Part shown: piece by piece, positions 24,314 to 32,124 of the stretch
Numbering within the stretch: the first letter of the stretch is position 1
Layout: every line of letters starts with the position of its first letter
Translations under genes and position numbers: made by a program
Source of the DNA: Clostridiales bacterium
Lineage (GTDB): Bacteria > Bacillota > Clostridia > Christensenellales > Aristaeellaceae
DNA: 45,864 nt
Assembly (NCBI GenBank): GCA_012520375.1
Contig: JAAYOH010000003.1
Span: forward strand, 1 to 45,864
Direction of reading: 5' to 3'
Notes under the pieces: generated by a model
Seen by the model: the letters and a program-made list of their open reading frames with translations, nothing else
Databases searched by the model: none
Told to the model about the DNA's origin: nothing

Positions 24314-26479
24314 TTAAATTTTCAGGCGCTGCGCCAGCCGGGTGTTGCGCTGGACCACCTTGTCGTTGCCGATGGCGTAGCCCAGGGCCTTGGTGCTTCC
24401 GATCATCACCAACAGCTTTTTTGCCCGGGTGATGCCGGTATAGATGAGGTTGCGCTGCAGCATGACGAAGTGTGTCATCAGCACCGGCATGACCACCACC
24501 GGGTACTCGCTTCCCTGGGCTTTGTGGATGGTGGTGGCATAGGCCAGCACCAGTTCGTCCAACTCGCTCACGTCGTAGGACGCCTCCAGGCTGTCAAAGC
24601 GCACCCGCAACTCCCGCTCCTCCAGATCCACGGCGCTGATGATGCCGATATCCCCATTGAACACGCCCTTGTCGTAGTTGTTGCGGATCTGCATCACTTT
24701 ATCCCCCAGCCGATACTCGGTGCCCGCCCGGCGCAGCAGGATGGAGCAGGGGTTCAGGGCCTGCTGAAGCTCCCTGTTCATGGACTGCGCCCCAATCACC
24801 CCCCGCTGCATGGGGGTCAACACCTGGATATCGTTGATGGGATCGAAATTGTAGGTGGCGGGCAGGCGCCTTTTGCAGATGGGCACGATCTGGGCCAGAA
24901 CGTGCTCCGGCTCCTCGTCCCGGATAAAAAAGAAATCGGAATCCCGCATATTCGTGATGTTCGGGAACTCCCCCTTGTTGACGCGGTGGGCATTGGTGAC
25001 GATGCGGCTTCCCCTGGCTTGCCTGAAGATGCGTTCCAGCCGGACCACCGGCACAGCTTCGGAGGCGATGATGTCCCGCAGCACGTTCCCCGGGCCGATG
25101 GAAGGGAGTTGATCGATATCTCCAACAAGGATCAGGGTCATGTGTTCCGGCACCGCCTTCAGCAGGTTGTACATCAGGATGATGTCGATCATGGAACATT
25201 CGTCCACGATCAATACATCCCCCTTGAGGGGGTTGGACTCGTTTACCTTGTAGCCCCCGGCGATGCTGTACTCCAGCAGCCGGTGGATGGTCCTGGCAGG
25301 CAGCCCGGTGGCCTCGGTCATGCGCTTGGCCGCCCGGCCCGTGGGCGCCGCCAGCACGATCTCGTAGCCGCCGGCCTCGTACACCCGGATGATGCTGTTG
25401 GTGGTGGTGGTCTTCCCGGTGCCCGGGCCTCCGGTGAGCACCATCACTTTGGAACAGGCAGCGGTGCGGATGGCCTCTAACTGTACCCGGTCGTAGGTCA
25501 GTCCGCTCTTTTCCTGCACCCCGGCGATGAGGGCCTCCACATCCCCCACGGTTTCCCGGCGAGGAGCATTCAGCAACCCCTTCAGTTTCCGGGCCACCCC
25601 GCTCTCGGAAAAAAAGAAGGGGGACAGGTAGACGGCGTCGGAGCCGTCGGCCTCCACACCCGGTTCCACGATCAGGTCCTTGGATTTGACCATGCGCTCC
25701 AGGGTCTCCCGGAGCAGCGCCTCCTCCACCCCCAGCAGTTCCGCCCCCTTTTCCAGCAACTGCCGGGGCCGGGCATAGCAGTGCCCCTCCTCCGCCAGCT
25801 TGTTCAGGCTGTACAAAAGGCCGCAGCGGCAGCGTTCGTAACTCTCTTTTTCGATGCCCAGTTTCCCGGCGATGGCGTCCGCCGTGCGAAAGCCGATGCC
25901 CCACACCTCGTCCGCCAGGCGGTAGGGGTTCTCTTTCACCACCTTGATGCTCTCGTTTTCATAGGTCTTGTAGATCCGTGCGGCATGGGCGGTGGACACG
26001 TCATGGTCCTGCAAAAAGAGCATCAGGTTCTTGATCTCCCGCTGCTTGTTCCAGCCCCGGATGATCATGTCTACCCGGATGCGGCCGATCCCCGGCACTT
26101 CCATGAGCCGTTCCGGCTCGGTTTCGATGACTTCAAGGGTGCGGGCGCCGAAAGTTTCCACAATGCGCCGTGCAAACTTTGCGCCCACACCCTTGATCAA
26201 GCCGCTTCCCAGGTATTTTTCGATGCCGTACACCGTGGCGGGCAAGGTCTCCTCCCAGGAGGATGCCATGAACTGCCGTCCGTACTTGTTGTCGTTCTTC
26301 CACTCCCCGGCGACGATCAGCACCGAGCCCACGTTCACGTCCAGCAGGCTGCCCACCACGGTCACCAGTTCGGCATAGCCCTTCACCCGGGTCTTCAGCA
26401 CGGTGTAGCCGTTTTCCATATTCCTGAAGGTGATGCGCTCCACCACGCAGCGAAGGATGGCGGGGGCCTCCCGGTTCAT
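24314..26479 (-). CDS. recD2: RecD2 family ATP-dependent DNA helicase
   Basis: Superfamily 1B 5'-3' helicase that acts without RecBC. The 721-residue length fits RecD2. The N-terminal domain is OB-like, followed by helix-hairpin-helix repeats (LGSGLIKGVGAKFARRIV; LMEVPGIGRIRVDMI), then Walker A TGGPGTGKTTTTN, Walker B LIVDECSM, and the C-terminal motifs VLTPMQRG and ATTIHKAQGSEYPVVV. The ATG at 26479 overlaps the stop of the LarA-like gene as ATGA. It is therefore the last gene of a catabolic operon, an odd place for a DNA helicase; no terminator was seen behind it. Confidence 0.95.
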   Translation of the reverse strand: MNREAPAILRCVVERITFRNMENGYTVLKTRVKGYAELVTVVGSLLDVNVGSVLIVAGEWKNDNKYGRQFMASSWEETLPATVYGIEKYLGSGLIKGVGAKFARRIVETFGARTLEVIETEPERLMEVPGIGRIRVDMIIRGWNKQREIKNLMLFLQDHDVSTAHAARIYKTYENESIKVVKENPYRLADEVWGIGFRTADAIAGKLGIEKESYERCRCGLLYSLNKLAEEGHCYARPRQLLEKGAELLGVEEALLRETLERMVKSKDLIVEPGVEADGSDAVYLSPFFFSESGVARKLKGLLNAPRRETVGDVEALIAGVQEKSGLTYDRVQLEAIRTAACSKVMVLTGGPGTGKTTTTNSIIRVYEAGGYEIVLAAPTGRAAKRMTEATGLPARTIHRLLEYSIAGGYKVNESNPLKGDVLIVDECSMIDIILMYNLLKAVPEHMTLILVGDIDQLPSIGPGNVLRDIIASEAVPVVRLERIFRQARGSRIVTNAHRVNKGEFPNITNMRDSDFFFIRDEEPEHVLAQIVPICKRRLPATYNFDPINDIQVLTPMQRGVIGAQSMNRELQQALNPCSILLRRAGTEYRLGDKVMQIRNNYDKGVFNGDIGIISAVDLEERELRVRFDSLEASYDVSELDELVLAYATTIHKAQGSEYPVVVMPVLMTHFVMLQRNLIYTGITRAKKLLVMIGSTKALGYAIGNDKVVQRNTRLAQRLKI

Positions 26480-27735
26480 TCCGCCTTCTCCCGCACCCTG
26501 GGCAGGGTGGAACCCCCGTAGGGCATGACCAGGACGGTGGCCTTCTCCCCCAGCTTCGCCCGGGCAGCGTCGTAAGCCTTTTGCACCGAGTCGAAAGGGG
26601 TGAGGAATATGCTGCGCACCAGGTCCGGCTCCATCCGGCTGACAAAATAGATGTCCGCGTTTTTCAGCACCATGGCGATGGCCGCCGCCTTGTGACCGCC
26701 CAGCTTGAAGTCCTGGCGGATGCGCCGGATCAGGCTGTCCGGGCTCTCTGCCTCCCGCATCCATTCCTCAAAGGTGTCCTCCCCGAAGCCCTCGTCGCAG
26801 GCGCCGATCAGCACCACGACGCCTCCGGGCTTCACCGCGTGTTTTGCGTTGTCCAGCGCCTTCTGGGTCTGGTACAGGTTCAGGTCTTTGGGAGATCCTC
26901 CCTGGGACACCAGCACGATGTCCGCCCGGGCGGGGATCTCCTTCAGGTAAAAGCTGTCCAGGAAACGGCAGCCAGCCCGGTGTGCCTCAATCGGGTGTCC
27001 CGCCACCGCTTTCACGATCTCCTTGTGCTCGTCCAACACCAGGTTCAGGATGAAGTCGATGCCCACCATGGCGGCGGCTTCTTCGATGTCCTCCCGGAGG
27101 GGATTGCCCTGCATCCGCCCTGCACAGGCCCTTTCGTCCACCATCAGGCTGTGGTTGCAGCGGATGGCGGAGCGCGTGGACACCCCGGGCATCAGGGCCT
27201 TGCCCCCTCCCGAGTACCCGGCAAAGTAGTGGTATTCGATGTTGCCCAGGCAGATGCGCCGGTCCGCTTCCGCCACCACCCGGGTGATGTCCACCGGCGT
27301 GCCCCGGGCGGTGGTGCCCAGGCGGACGCAGTCCTCCGTGTCGCTGTCCACACATCGGATCTCCCGGATCGCCCGCTCCCCCGCCAGTTTCAGCATCTCC
27401 TCGGGCCTGTGCTTTCTGTGGCTGCCCAGGGCGAACACCAGGGTAACGTCCTTTGGCTCCACCCCCGCCCCGTAGATCTCTTCCAGCAGGGCGTCCATCA
27501 CCTTGGCGGTGGGCATGGGCCGGGTGATGTCGCTGGTGACGATGGCGATCTTCTCCCCCGGGCGGAGGATCTCCCGAAGCCTTGGGGTGCCGATGGGCTC
27601 CTCCAGGGCCCTTCGTACTTCACGTTCCCCCGTGAGGGACAATTCCACCCGGTTGGGGGTCAGGATGTCGAGGATCCGCTCATCCTCCACCGTCACAAGC
27701 TGGTCCCCGCTGCCGTATCCAAGGCTCACCTGCAT
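26476..27735 (-). CDS. larA: LarA-family nickel-dependent racemase/epimerase
   Basis: A 419-residue member of the lactate racemase family, which uses a nickel-pincer nucleotide bound to a lysine to invert 2-hydroxyacids. The key residues of characterised LarA are all found: Asp69 and Arg72 (SDITRP), His106 (GSHRKH), His169 and Lys179 (HYFAGYSGGGK), His195, and the Gln/Lys pair in LNLYQTQKAL. Related proteins act on malate, 2-hydroxyglutarate, phenyllactate or sugar acids, so the substrate is open; inside an inositol operon a sugar acid is plausible. The cofactor makers LarB, LarC and LarE are not in the window. Overlaps pgk by 10 nt and recD2 by 4 nt. Confidence 0.85.
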   Translation of the reverse strand: MQVSLGYGSGDQLVTVEDERILDILTPNRVELSLTGEREVRRALEEPIGTPRLREILRPGEKIAIVTSDITRPMPTAKVMDALLEEIYGAGVEPKDVTLVFALGSHRKHRPEEMLKLAGERAIREIRCVDSDTEDCVRLGTTARGTPVDITRVVAEADRRICLGNIEYHYFAGYSGGGKALMPGVSTRSAIRCNHSLMVDERACAGRMQGNPLREDIEEAAAMVGIDFILNLVLDEHKEIVKAVAGHPIEAHRAGCRFLDSFYLKEIPARADIVLVSQGGSPKDLNLYQTQKALDNAKHAVKPGGVVVLIGACDEGFGEDTFEEWMREAESPDSLIRRIRQDFKLGGHKAAAIAMVLKNADIYFVSRMEPDLVRSIFLTPFDSVQKAYDAARAKLGEKATVLVMPYGGSTLPRVREKAE

Positions 27736-28952
27736 ACCTTGCCCTCCTCCCCGAAGCTGCGGGCAGCGTGGCGCAGCGCCTTCACCACGGGCAGCTCCTC
27801 CCCGCTCAGGAAGCGGATCAGGGCGCCGCCGCCGGTGCACAGGTAGTCCACGTCCTTGGTTTTGCCGTACTTCTTGGTGGCGGTGACGCTGTCTCCGCCC
27901 CCCACCACGGTGTAGGCCTTTGTGGCCCCCAGGGCCTCCCATACCCCCTTGGTGCCCGCCTCGCTCTCGGGCTTCTCGAACACCCCCATGGGGCCGTTGA
28001 CGAATACCGTGCGGGCGCTTTTGATGCGCTCCATGTAGCGCTTCGTGGTCTCTTCCCCGATGTCCACCGCCATGCCGTCCACGTATCCCAGGTCGCCGGG
28101 CAATTCGATCCTGTCCCCGTACCGCTCCAAAAGAGCTTTGCTGGTTTCAATGAAACTGCCGTAGCCCTGGGCCCGGATGAAGGCCAGGCTCTTCTCCCCG
28201 ATGTCGGTCCCCCTGGCGGCCAGCAGGATGTTCCCCACCAGTCCCCCGCTCAGCACCTGGTCCGCCGCGCCGCTCCCCAACACCGTCTCCATCATCTGGA
28301 AGGCATCCGCAACCTTGGCGCCCCCCAGCACAAAGATGCAGGGCCGCTTGGGGCACTCCATCAGCCCGGAGATCACGCAGTACTCCGCTTCGAACAGCCT
28401 GCCCATGCAGCTGGGCAACAGTTGCTGAAAGCCGCACAGGGTGGGCTGGTCCCGGTGGGCCGCCGCAAAGGCGTCGCACACGTACAGATCCGCCAGGGGC
28501 GCCAATTTATGCACCACCTGGGTCTGGGCCTGCTCGGCATGGCTCAGTTTCAGGCTCTTTTCGAACAGGGTCTGCTCCTCGGAGCAAAAGCGCACGTTGT
28601 CCAGTAGCAGGATCTCCCCGGGGGCAAGACCCCGGATCGTCTCCCGGGCCAGGGGCCCGCACACGTCCTCGATCCAGCGCACTTCCCGGCCCAAAAGCTG
28701 GGACAGGACCGCCCCATGGTGCTTGGTGGTGTAGAAGTTGTTGTACTCGATATCGCTGCCCTGATGCGCCAGCAGCACTACCTTCGCACCGCCCTCCGCC
28801 AATTCCCGCACCGTGGGCACACAGGCCTCGATGCGGTGGGTGCTCTTCAAAGTCCCGGTGGCCCGGTCCACGGGCTGATTGATGTCCACCCGGCACAGCA
28901 CCGTTTTCCCATCCAGGCACATCTCATCCAGCGTATTGATGCCAAAGCGCAT
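27726..28952 (-). CDS. pgk: Archaeal-type phosphoglycerate kinase
   Basis: Would transfer phosphate from 1,3-bisphosphoglycerate to ADP. The 408-residue sequence follows the archaeal rather than bacterial PGK pattern: VLCRVDINQPVD, AKVVLLAHQG, KLAPLADLYVCDAFAAAHRDQP, LGGAKVADA, FVNGPMGVFE and TGGGALIRFLSGEELPVVKAL. Substrate residues Arg21, Asp23, Asn25, Arg40, His63 and the Arg of DNVRF and AAHRDQP are kept, but the Arg expected after HxG (HLGRP/HQGRP) is Ser66. The ATG at 28952 was chosen by family start; a GGAGGATGAGATC site precedes it. It follows the class II GAPDH gene, with a palindrome between them. Confidence 0.9.
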   Translation of the reverse strand: MRFGINTLDEMCLDGKTVLCRVDINQPVDRATGTLKSTHRIEACVPTVRELAEGGAKVVLLAHQGSDIEYNNFYTTKHHGAVLSQLLGREVRWIEDVCGPLARETIRGLAPGEILLLDNVRFCSEEQTLFEKSLKLSHAEQAQTQVVHKLAPLADLYVCDAFAAAHRDQPTLCGFQQLLPSCMGRLFEAEYCVISGLMECPKRPCIFVLGGAKVADAFQMMETVLGSGAADQVLSGGLVGNILLAARGTDIGEKSLAFIRAQGYGSFIETSKALLERYGDRIELPGDLGYVDGMAVDIGEETTKRYMERIKSARTVFVNGPMGVFEKPESEAGTKGVWEALGATKAYTVVGGGDSVTATKKYGKTKDVDYLCTGGGALIRFLSGEELPVVKALRHAARSFGEEGKVCR

Positions 28953-28972
28953 GATCTCATCCTCCAAATATT

Positions 28973-28994
28973 GGGGAGGGGCGCGCCCCTCCCC
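28973..28994 (-). repeat. Perfect 22-bp palindrome between gapII and pgk
   Basis: A perfect inverted repeat centred on CGCG (each arm GGGGAGGGGCG and complement) fills the 57-nt gap between the GAPDH stop and the pgk start. There is no T-run on either side, so it is not a typical terminator; an mRNA stability or processing hairpin is more likely. Confidence 0.75.
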
Positions 28995-29009
28995 GCATAT
29001 GTATTTCCC

Positions 29010-30068
29010 TTATCTCTTGAATTTCCCAACGCCCAGGTATTCGTTGGTCCGGGCGGTCCCTTCCTCCCGGGTCAGCTGCATCTTCATGGCCGCCCGCACC
29101 GCGTCGATGGTTTCCGGAATGGTCACCGCCTCCTGGGGAATGTTGATGGCGAACATGATGTCATCGCCGCTCTCCACGATGGAATCCTTCCACAGCGCGA
29201 TCTCGTACATATCGCCCCGGCGGTTCCCCAGGTCCCTGGCATACTTGAACAGGCTGGCGTTGCCCAAAAAGCCTTCGTCGATGGACACCACGCGGATGCG
29301 GGGATGGGCCTCGAAGACTTCCAGCGCCGCTTCCCGGGTGATCTTTTTCCCGTCCTTTGCCGTAGCCAGCACTGTGATGATGTGGCCGTGGGTCACCGGC
29401 GTGTGCACCAGGATGCCCGTTGCCTCTACGTGGGGCATGATGGTCATCAGGTCCACCGCCTGGTGGCTGGGCGCCTTGTCCATCTGCAAAGCGTTGGTGA
29501 GGCCCCGATGGTAGTCGCCGGGATCCGCCACCCGGCGGACGATGGTGATGGCTACCCTTTCGAGGCCAAAAGCCCGGTCCAGGGCGTCCACCGCGCGAAT
29601 CAGGCCGGTGGTGTTGCAGCTGGTCAGTTTCAGATACTCTTGCCCTAAGCCCTTCTCATAGTTGGCGTAGCCGTGGAAGAACACGTCCGCCACGCTGTTC
29701 TTTTCGCCGCCCTGGAAGATGGCCTTGACCCCGTATTTTTCGTAGTAGTTTTCCTTGTTCTTGGCGCCTACGCCGCCGGGGGCGCTGTCCAGCATGATGT
29801 CCACGTTTTTGCAAAGCTCTGCGAAGGAACCGGCTACCGGGATGCCCAGTTCGTCAAACTTGGCCTTATCCGCCCCGTCCACCAGGTACAGCTTGTAGGC
29901 TACGCCGTTGGCCCCTATCATATCGTTTTCCCGCAGGGCCCGCAGCGCCAGGGTAGGCGCCAGATCCGCGACGCCCACAAGTTCCATGTCCTCCTGGAAA
30001 GCCACGCCGTCCGCCAGCCGCTGGCCGATGGTTCCGTATCCCGCTACCCCAACTCTGATCTTTTTCAT
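29010..30068 (-). CDS. Archaeal-type (class II) glyceraldehyde-3-phosphate dehydrogenase
   Basis: A 352-residue enzyme that would oxidise glyceraldehyde 3-phosphate to 1,3-bisphosphoglycerate with NAD(P)+. It matches the archaeal class II family, not bacterial GapA: VGVAGYGTIGQRLADGVA (nucleotide-binding start), DSAPGGVGAKNKENYYEKYG, KAIFQGGEKNSVADV, the catalytic Cys151 in TSCNTTGL, VRRVADPGD, and PRIRVVSIDEGF with YARDLGNRRGDMYEIALW. The bacterial ASCTTNCLAP motif is absent. AAGGAGG lies upstream, 14 nt after the second iolG. Together with the next gene, an archaeal-type PGK, it forms a two-step triose phosphate module in an inositol operon. Confidence 0.9.
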   Translation of the reverse strand: MKKIRVGVAGYGTIGQRLADGVAFQEDMELVGVADLAPTLALRALRENDMIGANGVAYKLYLVDGADKAKFDELGIPVAGSFAELCKNVDIMLDSAPGGVGAKNKENYYEKYGVKAIFQGGEKNSVADVFFHGYANYEKGLGQEYLKLTSCNTTGLIRAVDALDRAFGLERVAITIVRRVADPGDYHRGLTNALQMDKAPSHQAVDLMTIMPHVEATGILVHTPVTHGHIITVLATAKDGKKITREAALEVFEAHPRIRVVSIDEGFLGNASLFKYARDLGNRRGDMYEIALWKDSIVESGDDIMFAINIPQEAVTIPETIDAVRAAMKMQLTREEGTARTNEYLGVGKFKR

Positions 30069-30082
30069 GTATATTTTCCTCC

Positions 30083-31093
30083 TTATTCTTCTACCTTGAC
30101 GGGTTGGCCGCCAAGATCACAGGATTTCTGTGCTGCAATGGCCACCAGCACCGGGGCCAGGCTGTCCCGGGCACTGATGGGCACCGGCTCGTCCTTCAGA
30201 CAGGCGTCCACAAAGGCTTGCTCCTCCTGTACGAAGGCTTCGGTATAGCGCTCCAGGAAGAACCACAGGGGCTTCTCTTCGTACACGCCGCTGGCAAGGC
30301 TCAGGGTGGTGTTGTTGGGCCGTTCGTTCTCCGCAGCCACCATGCCCTTGGAACCGAACACCTCCACCCGCTGGTCGTAGCCGTACACCGCCTGGCGGCT
30401 GTTGTCGATCACCGCCAGGGCGCCGCTTGAAAGCCTTAATTTCACGATGCAGGTATCCACGTCTCCCGCCTCCCCGATCCCCGGGTCTATCAGGCAACTG
30501 CCGACGGCGGAGACCTCGGTGATGCGGCTGCCCGAAAGATGGGCCGCCATGTCGAAGTCGTGTATGGTCATGTCCGCGAAGATGCCTCCGGAGCCCACCA
30601 CATAGCTCACCGGCGGCGCCTGGGGATCCCGGGAAGAGATCTTCACCAGCTGCACCTCCCCCAGGGCGCCCTCCCGCACCAATTCATGGATGCGGCGGAA
30701 ATTCCGGTCGAATCGGCGGTTGAAGCCCACCTGGCACTTGACCCCTGCCGATTCCACCGCCTCGATGACCTTCCGGATCCGGGATACGTCCTGGTCGATG
30801 GGTTTCTCGCAGAAAATGTGCTTGCCCGCCCCGGCGGCTGCCAGGGCGATCTCCACATGGGTATCGGTGGGGGAACAGATGAACACCGCGTCGATATCCG
30901 GATCTTGCAACAGTTCCCGGTAGTCCGGGACCACCCGCTCAATGCCCAGGGGTGTGCACAGAGCCCTTGCGGCCTCAAGATCCGGGTCTGCCAAGGCGAC
31001 CAACCGCGCCCCCGTCACCCGATTCACCAGGTTGGGGGTGTGCACCCTGCTGATCCGGCCCGCGCCGATCATGCCGATATTCAGCCTCTTCAT
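30083..31093 (-). CDS. iolG: Inositol 2-dehydrogenase, Gfo/Idh/MocA family (second copy)
   Basis: NAD-dependent dehydrogenase of the IolG type, 336 residues. Rossmann start NIGMIGAGRISRVHTPNLVN, the CEKPIDQD motif with the catalytic Lys, and the catalytic Asp/His in DMTIHDFDM are present. It is closely similar along its whole length to the preceding gene (for example the shared DNSRQAVYGYDQRVEVFGSKGM block), so the two arose by tandem duplication. The pair may oxidise different isomers (myo-, scyllo-, chiro-) or positions of the ring. Its ATG overlaps the stop of the first copy as ATGA. Confidence 0.9.
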   Translation of the reverse strand: MKRLNIGMIGAGRISRVHTPNLVNRVTGARLVALADPDLEAARALCTPLGIERVVPDYRELLQDPDIDAVFICSPTDTHVEIALAAAGAGKHIFCEKPIDQDVSRIRKVIEAVESAGVKCQVGFNRRFDRNFRRIHELVREGALGEVQLVKISSRDPQAPPVSYVVGSGGIFADMTIHDFDMAAHLSGSRITEVSAVGSCLIDPGIGEAGDVDTCIVKLRLSSGALAVIDNSRQAVYGYDQRVEVFGSKGMVAAENERPNNTTLSLASGVYEEKPLWFFLERYTEAFVQEEQAFVDACLKDEPVPISARDSLAPVLVAIAAQKSCDLGGQPVKVEE

Positions 31094-32109
31094 GCCCGGC
31101 CACCCACTTTCACGGGGGCCCCGCCCAGTTCGTAGGATTTTTTGGCCGCGATGGCGATGAGCACCGGCTGCAGCCCGTCAAAGGCGCCCACCGGGGTATC
31201 CGTATCCGTCAGGCAAGCCTTTACAAAGGCCTTTTCCTCGGTGATGAACGCTTCGTTGTACCGCTCCAGGAAGAACCACAGGGGCTTTTCCTTTTGCACG
31301 CTCTCTGCGGTATACCAGGTGGTGTTGTTGGCGGTCTCGTTGTCCGCGGTGATCATGCCCTTGGAGCCGAATACCTCAACCCGCTGGTCGTAGCCGTACA
31401 CCGCCTGCCGGCTGTTGTCGATAACCCCCAGCGCCCCGTTCTTGAAGCGCAGGGTAATGATGCAGGTATCCACGTCCCCCGCCTCGCCAATGGCGGGATC
31501 CACCAGGCAGGCGCCGTAGGCGCTCACCTCTTCTACCTCGCTCCCGGAAAGGAAGCGCACCATGTCGAAGTCATGGATGGTCATGTCCACGAAAATGCCC
31601 CCGGACGCCTTTACGTAAGAGATGGGCGGCGCGGCGGGATCCCGGGACGTGACCTTTACGATGTGTACGTCCCCCACGCCCCCGCCCTTCACCACTTCCT
31701 GCACACGGCTGAAGTTGCGGTCGAAGCGGCGGTTGAAACCCACCTGGTATTTGACCCCCGCCCTGTTCACCTCTTCCAGCACTTTCTCGATCTTGGCCAG
31801 GTCGTGGTCGATGGGTTTCTCGCAGAAGATGTGCTTGCCTGCCCGGGCGGCCTCGATGGATACGGGAGAATGGGTATCGGTGGAGGAACAGATGAACACC
31901 GCGTCGATGTCCGGGTCCTCGATGATCTTGCGATGGTCGGTGTACCAGGCAGGGATACCCAGCTTTTCCGCCAGTTCCTTTGCGGCGGGCTCGTACACGT
32001 CGGAGACGGCCGTCACCCGGGCCCCCGGCACGCTGTTTACCAGGTTGTTTGCGTGGAGCTTGCCGATGCGGCCCGCACCGATGACGCCGATGCGCAGGGT
32101 CTCATTCAT
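31090..32109 (-). CDS. iolG: Inositol 2-dehydrogenase, Gfo/Idh/MocA family (first copy)
   Basis: A 339-residue IolG-type dehydrogenase that would oxidise myo-inositol to 2-keto-inositol (scyllo-inosose), the first step of the pathway. Seen: RIGVIGAGRIGKLHANNLVN, HIFCEKPIDHD with the catalytic Lys, and DMTIHDFDM with Asp and His. The HANN start of the nucleotide loop is common in characterised IolG. It follows iolD by 15 nt with GGGAGGA as ribosome site, and overlaps its paralogue. Confidence 0.93.
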   Translation of the reverse strand: MNETLRIGVIGAGRIGKLHANNLVNSVPGARVTAVSDVYEPAAKELAEKLGIPAWYTDHRKIIEDPDIDAVFICSSTDTHSPVSIEAARAGKHIFCEKPIDHDLAKIEKVLEEVNRAGVKYQVGFNRRFDRNFSRVQEVVKGGGVGDVHIVKVTSRDPAAPPISYVKASGGIFVDMTIHDFDMVRFLSGSEVEEVSAYGACLVDPAIGEAGDVDTCIITLRFKNGALGVIDNSRQAVYGYDQRVEVFGSKGMITADNETANNTTWYTAESVQKEKPLWFFLERYNEAFITEEKAFVKACLTDTDTPVGAFDGLQPVLIAIAAKKSYELGGAPVKVGGRA

Positions 32110-32124
32110 TTTGTTGTCCTCCCG

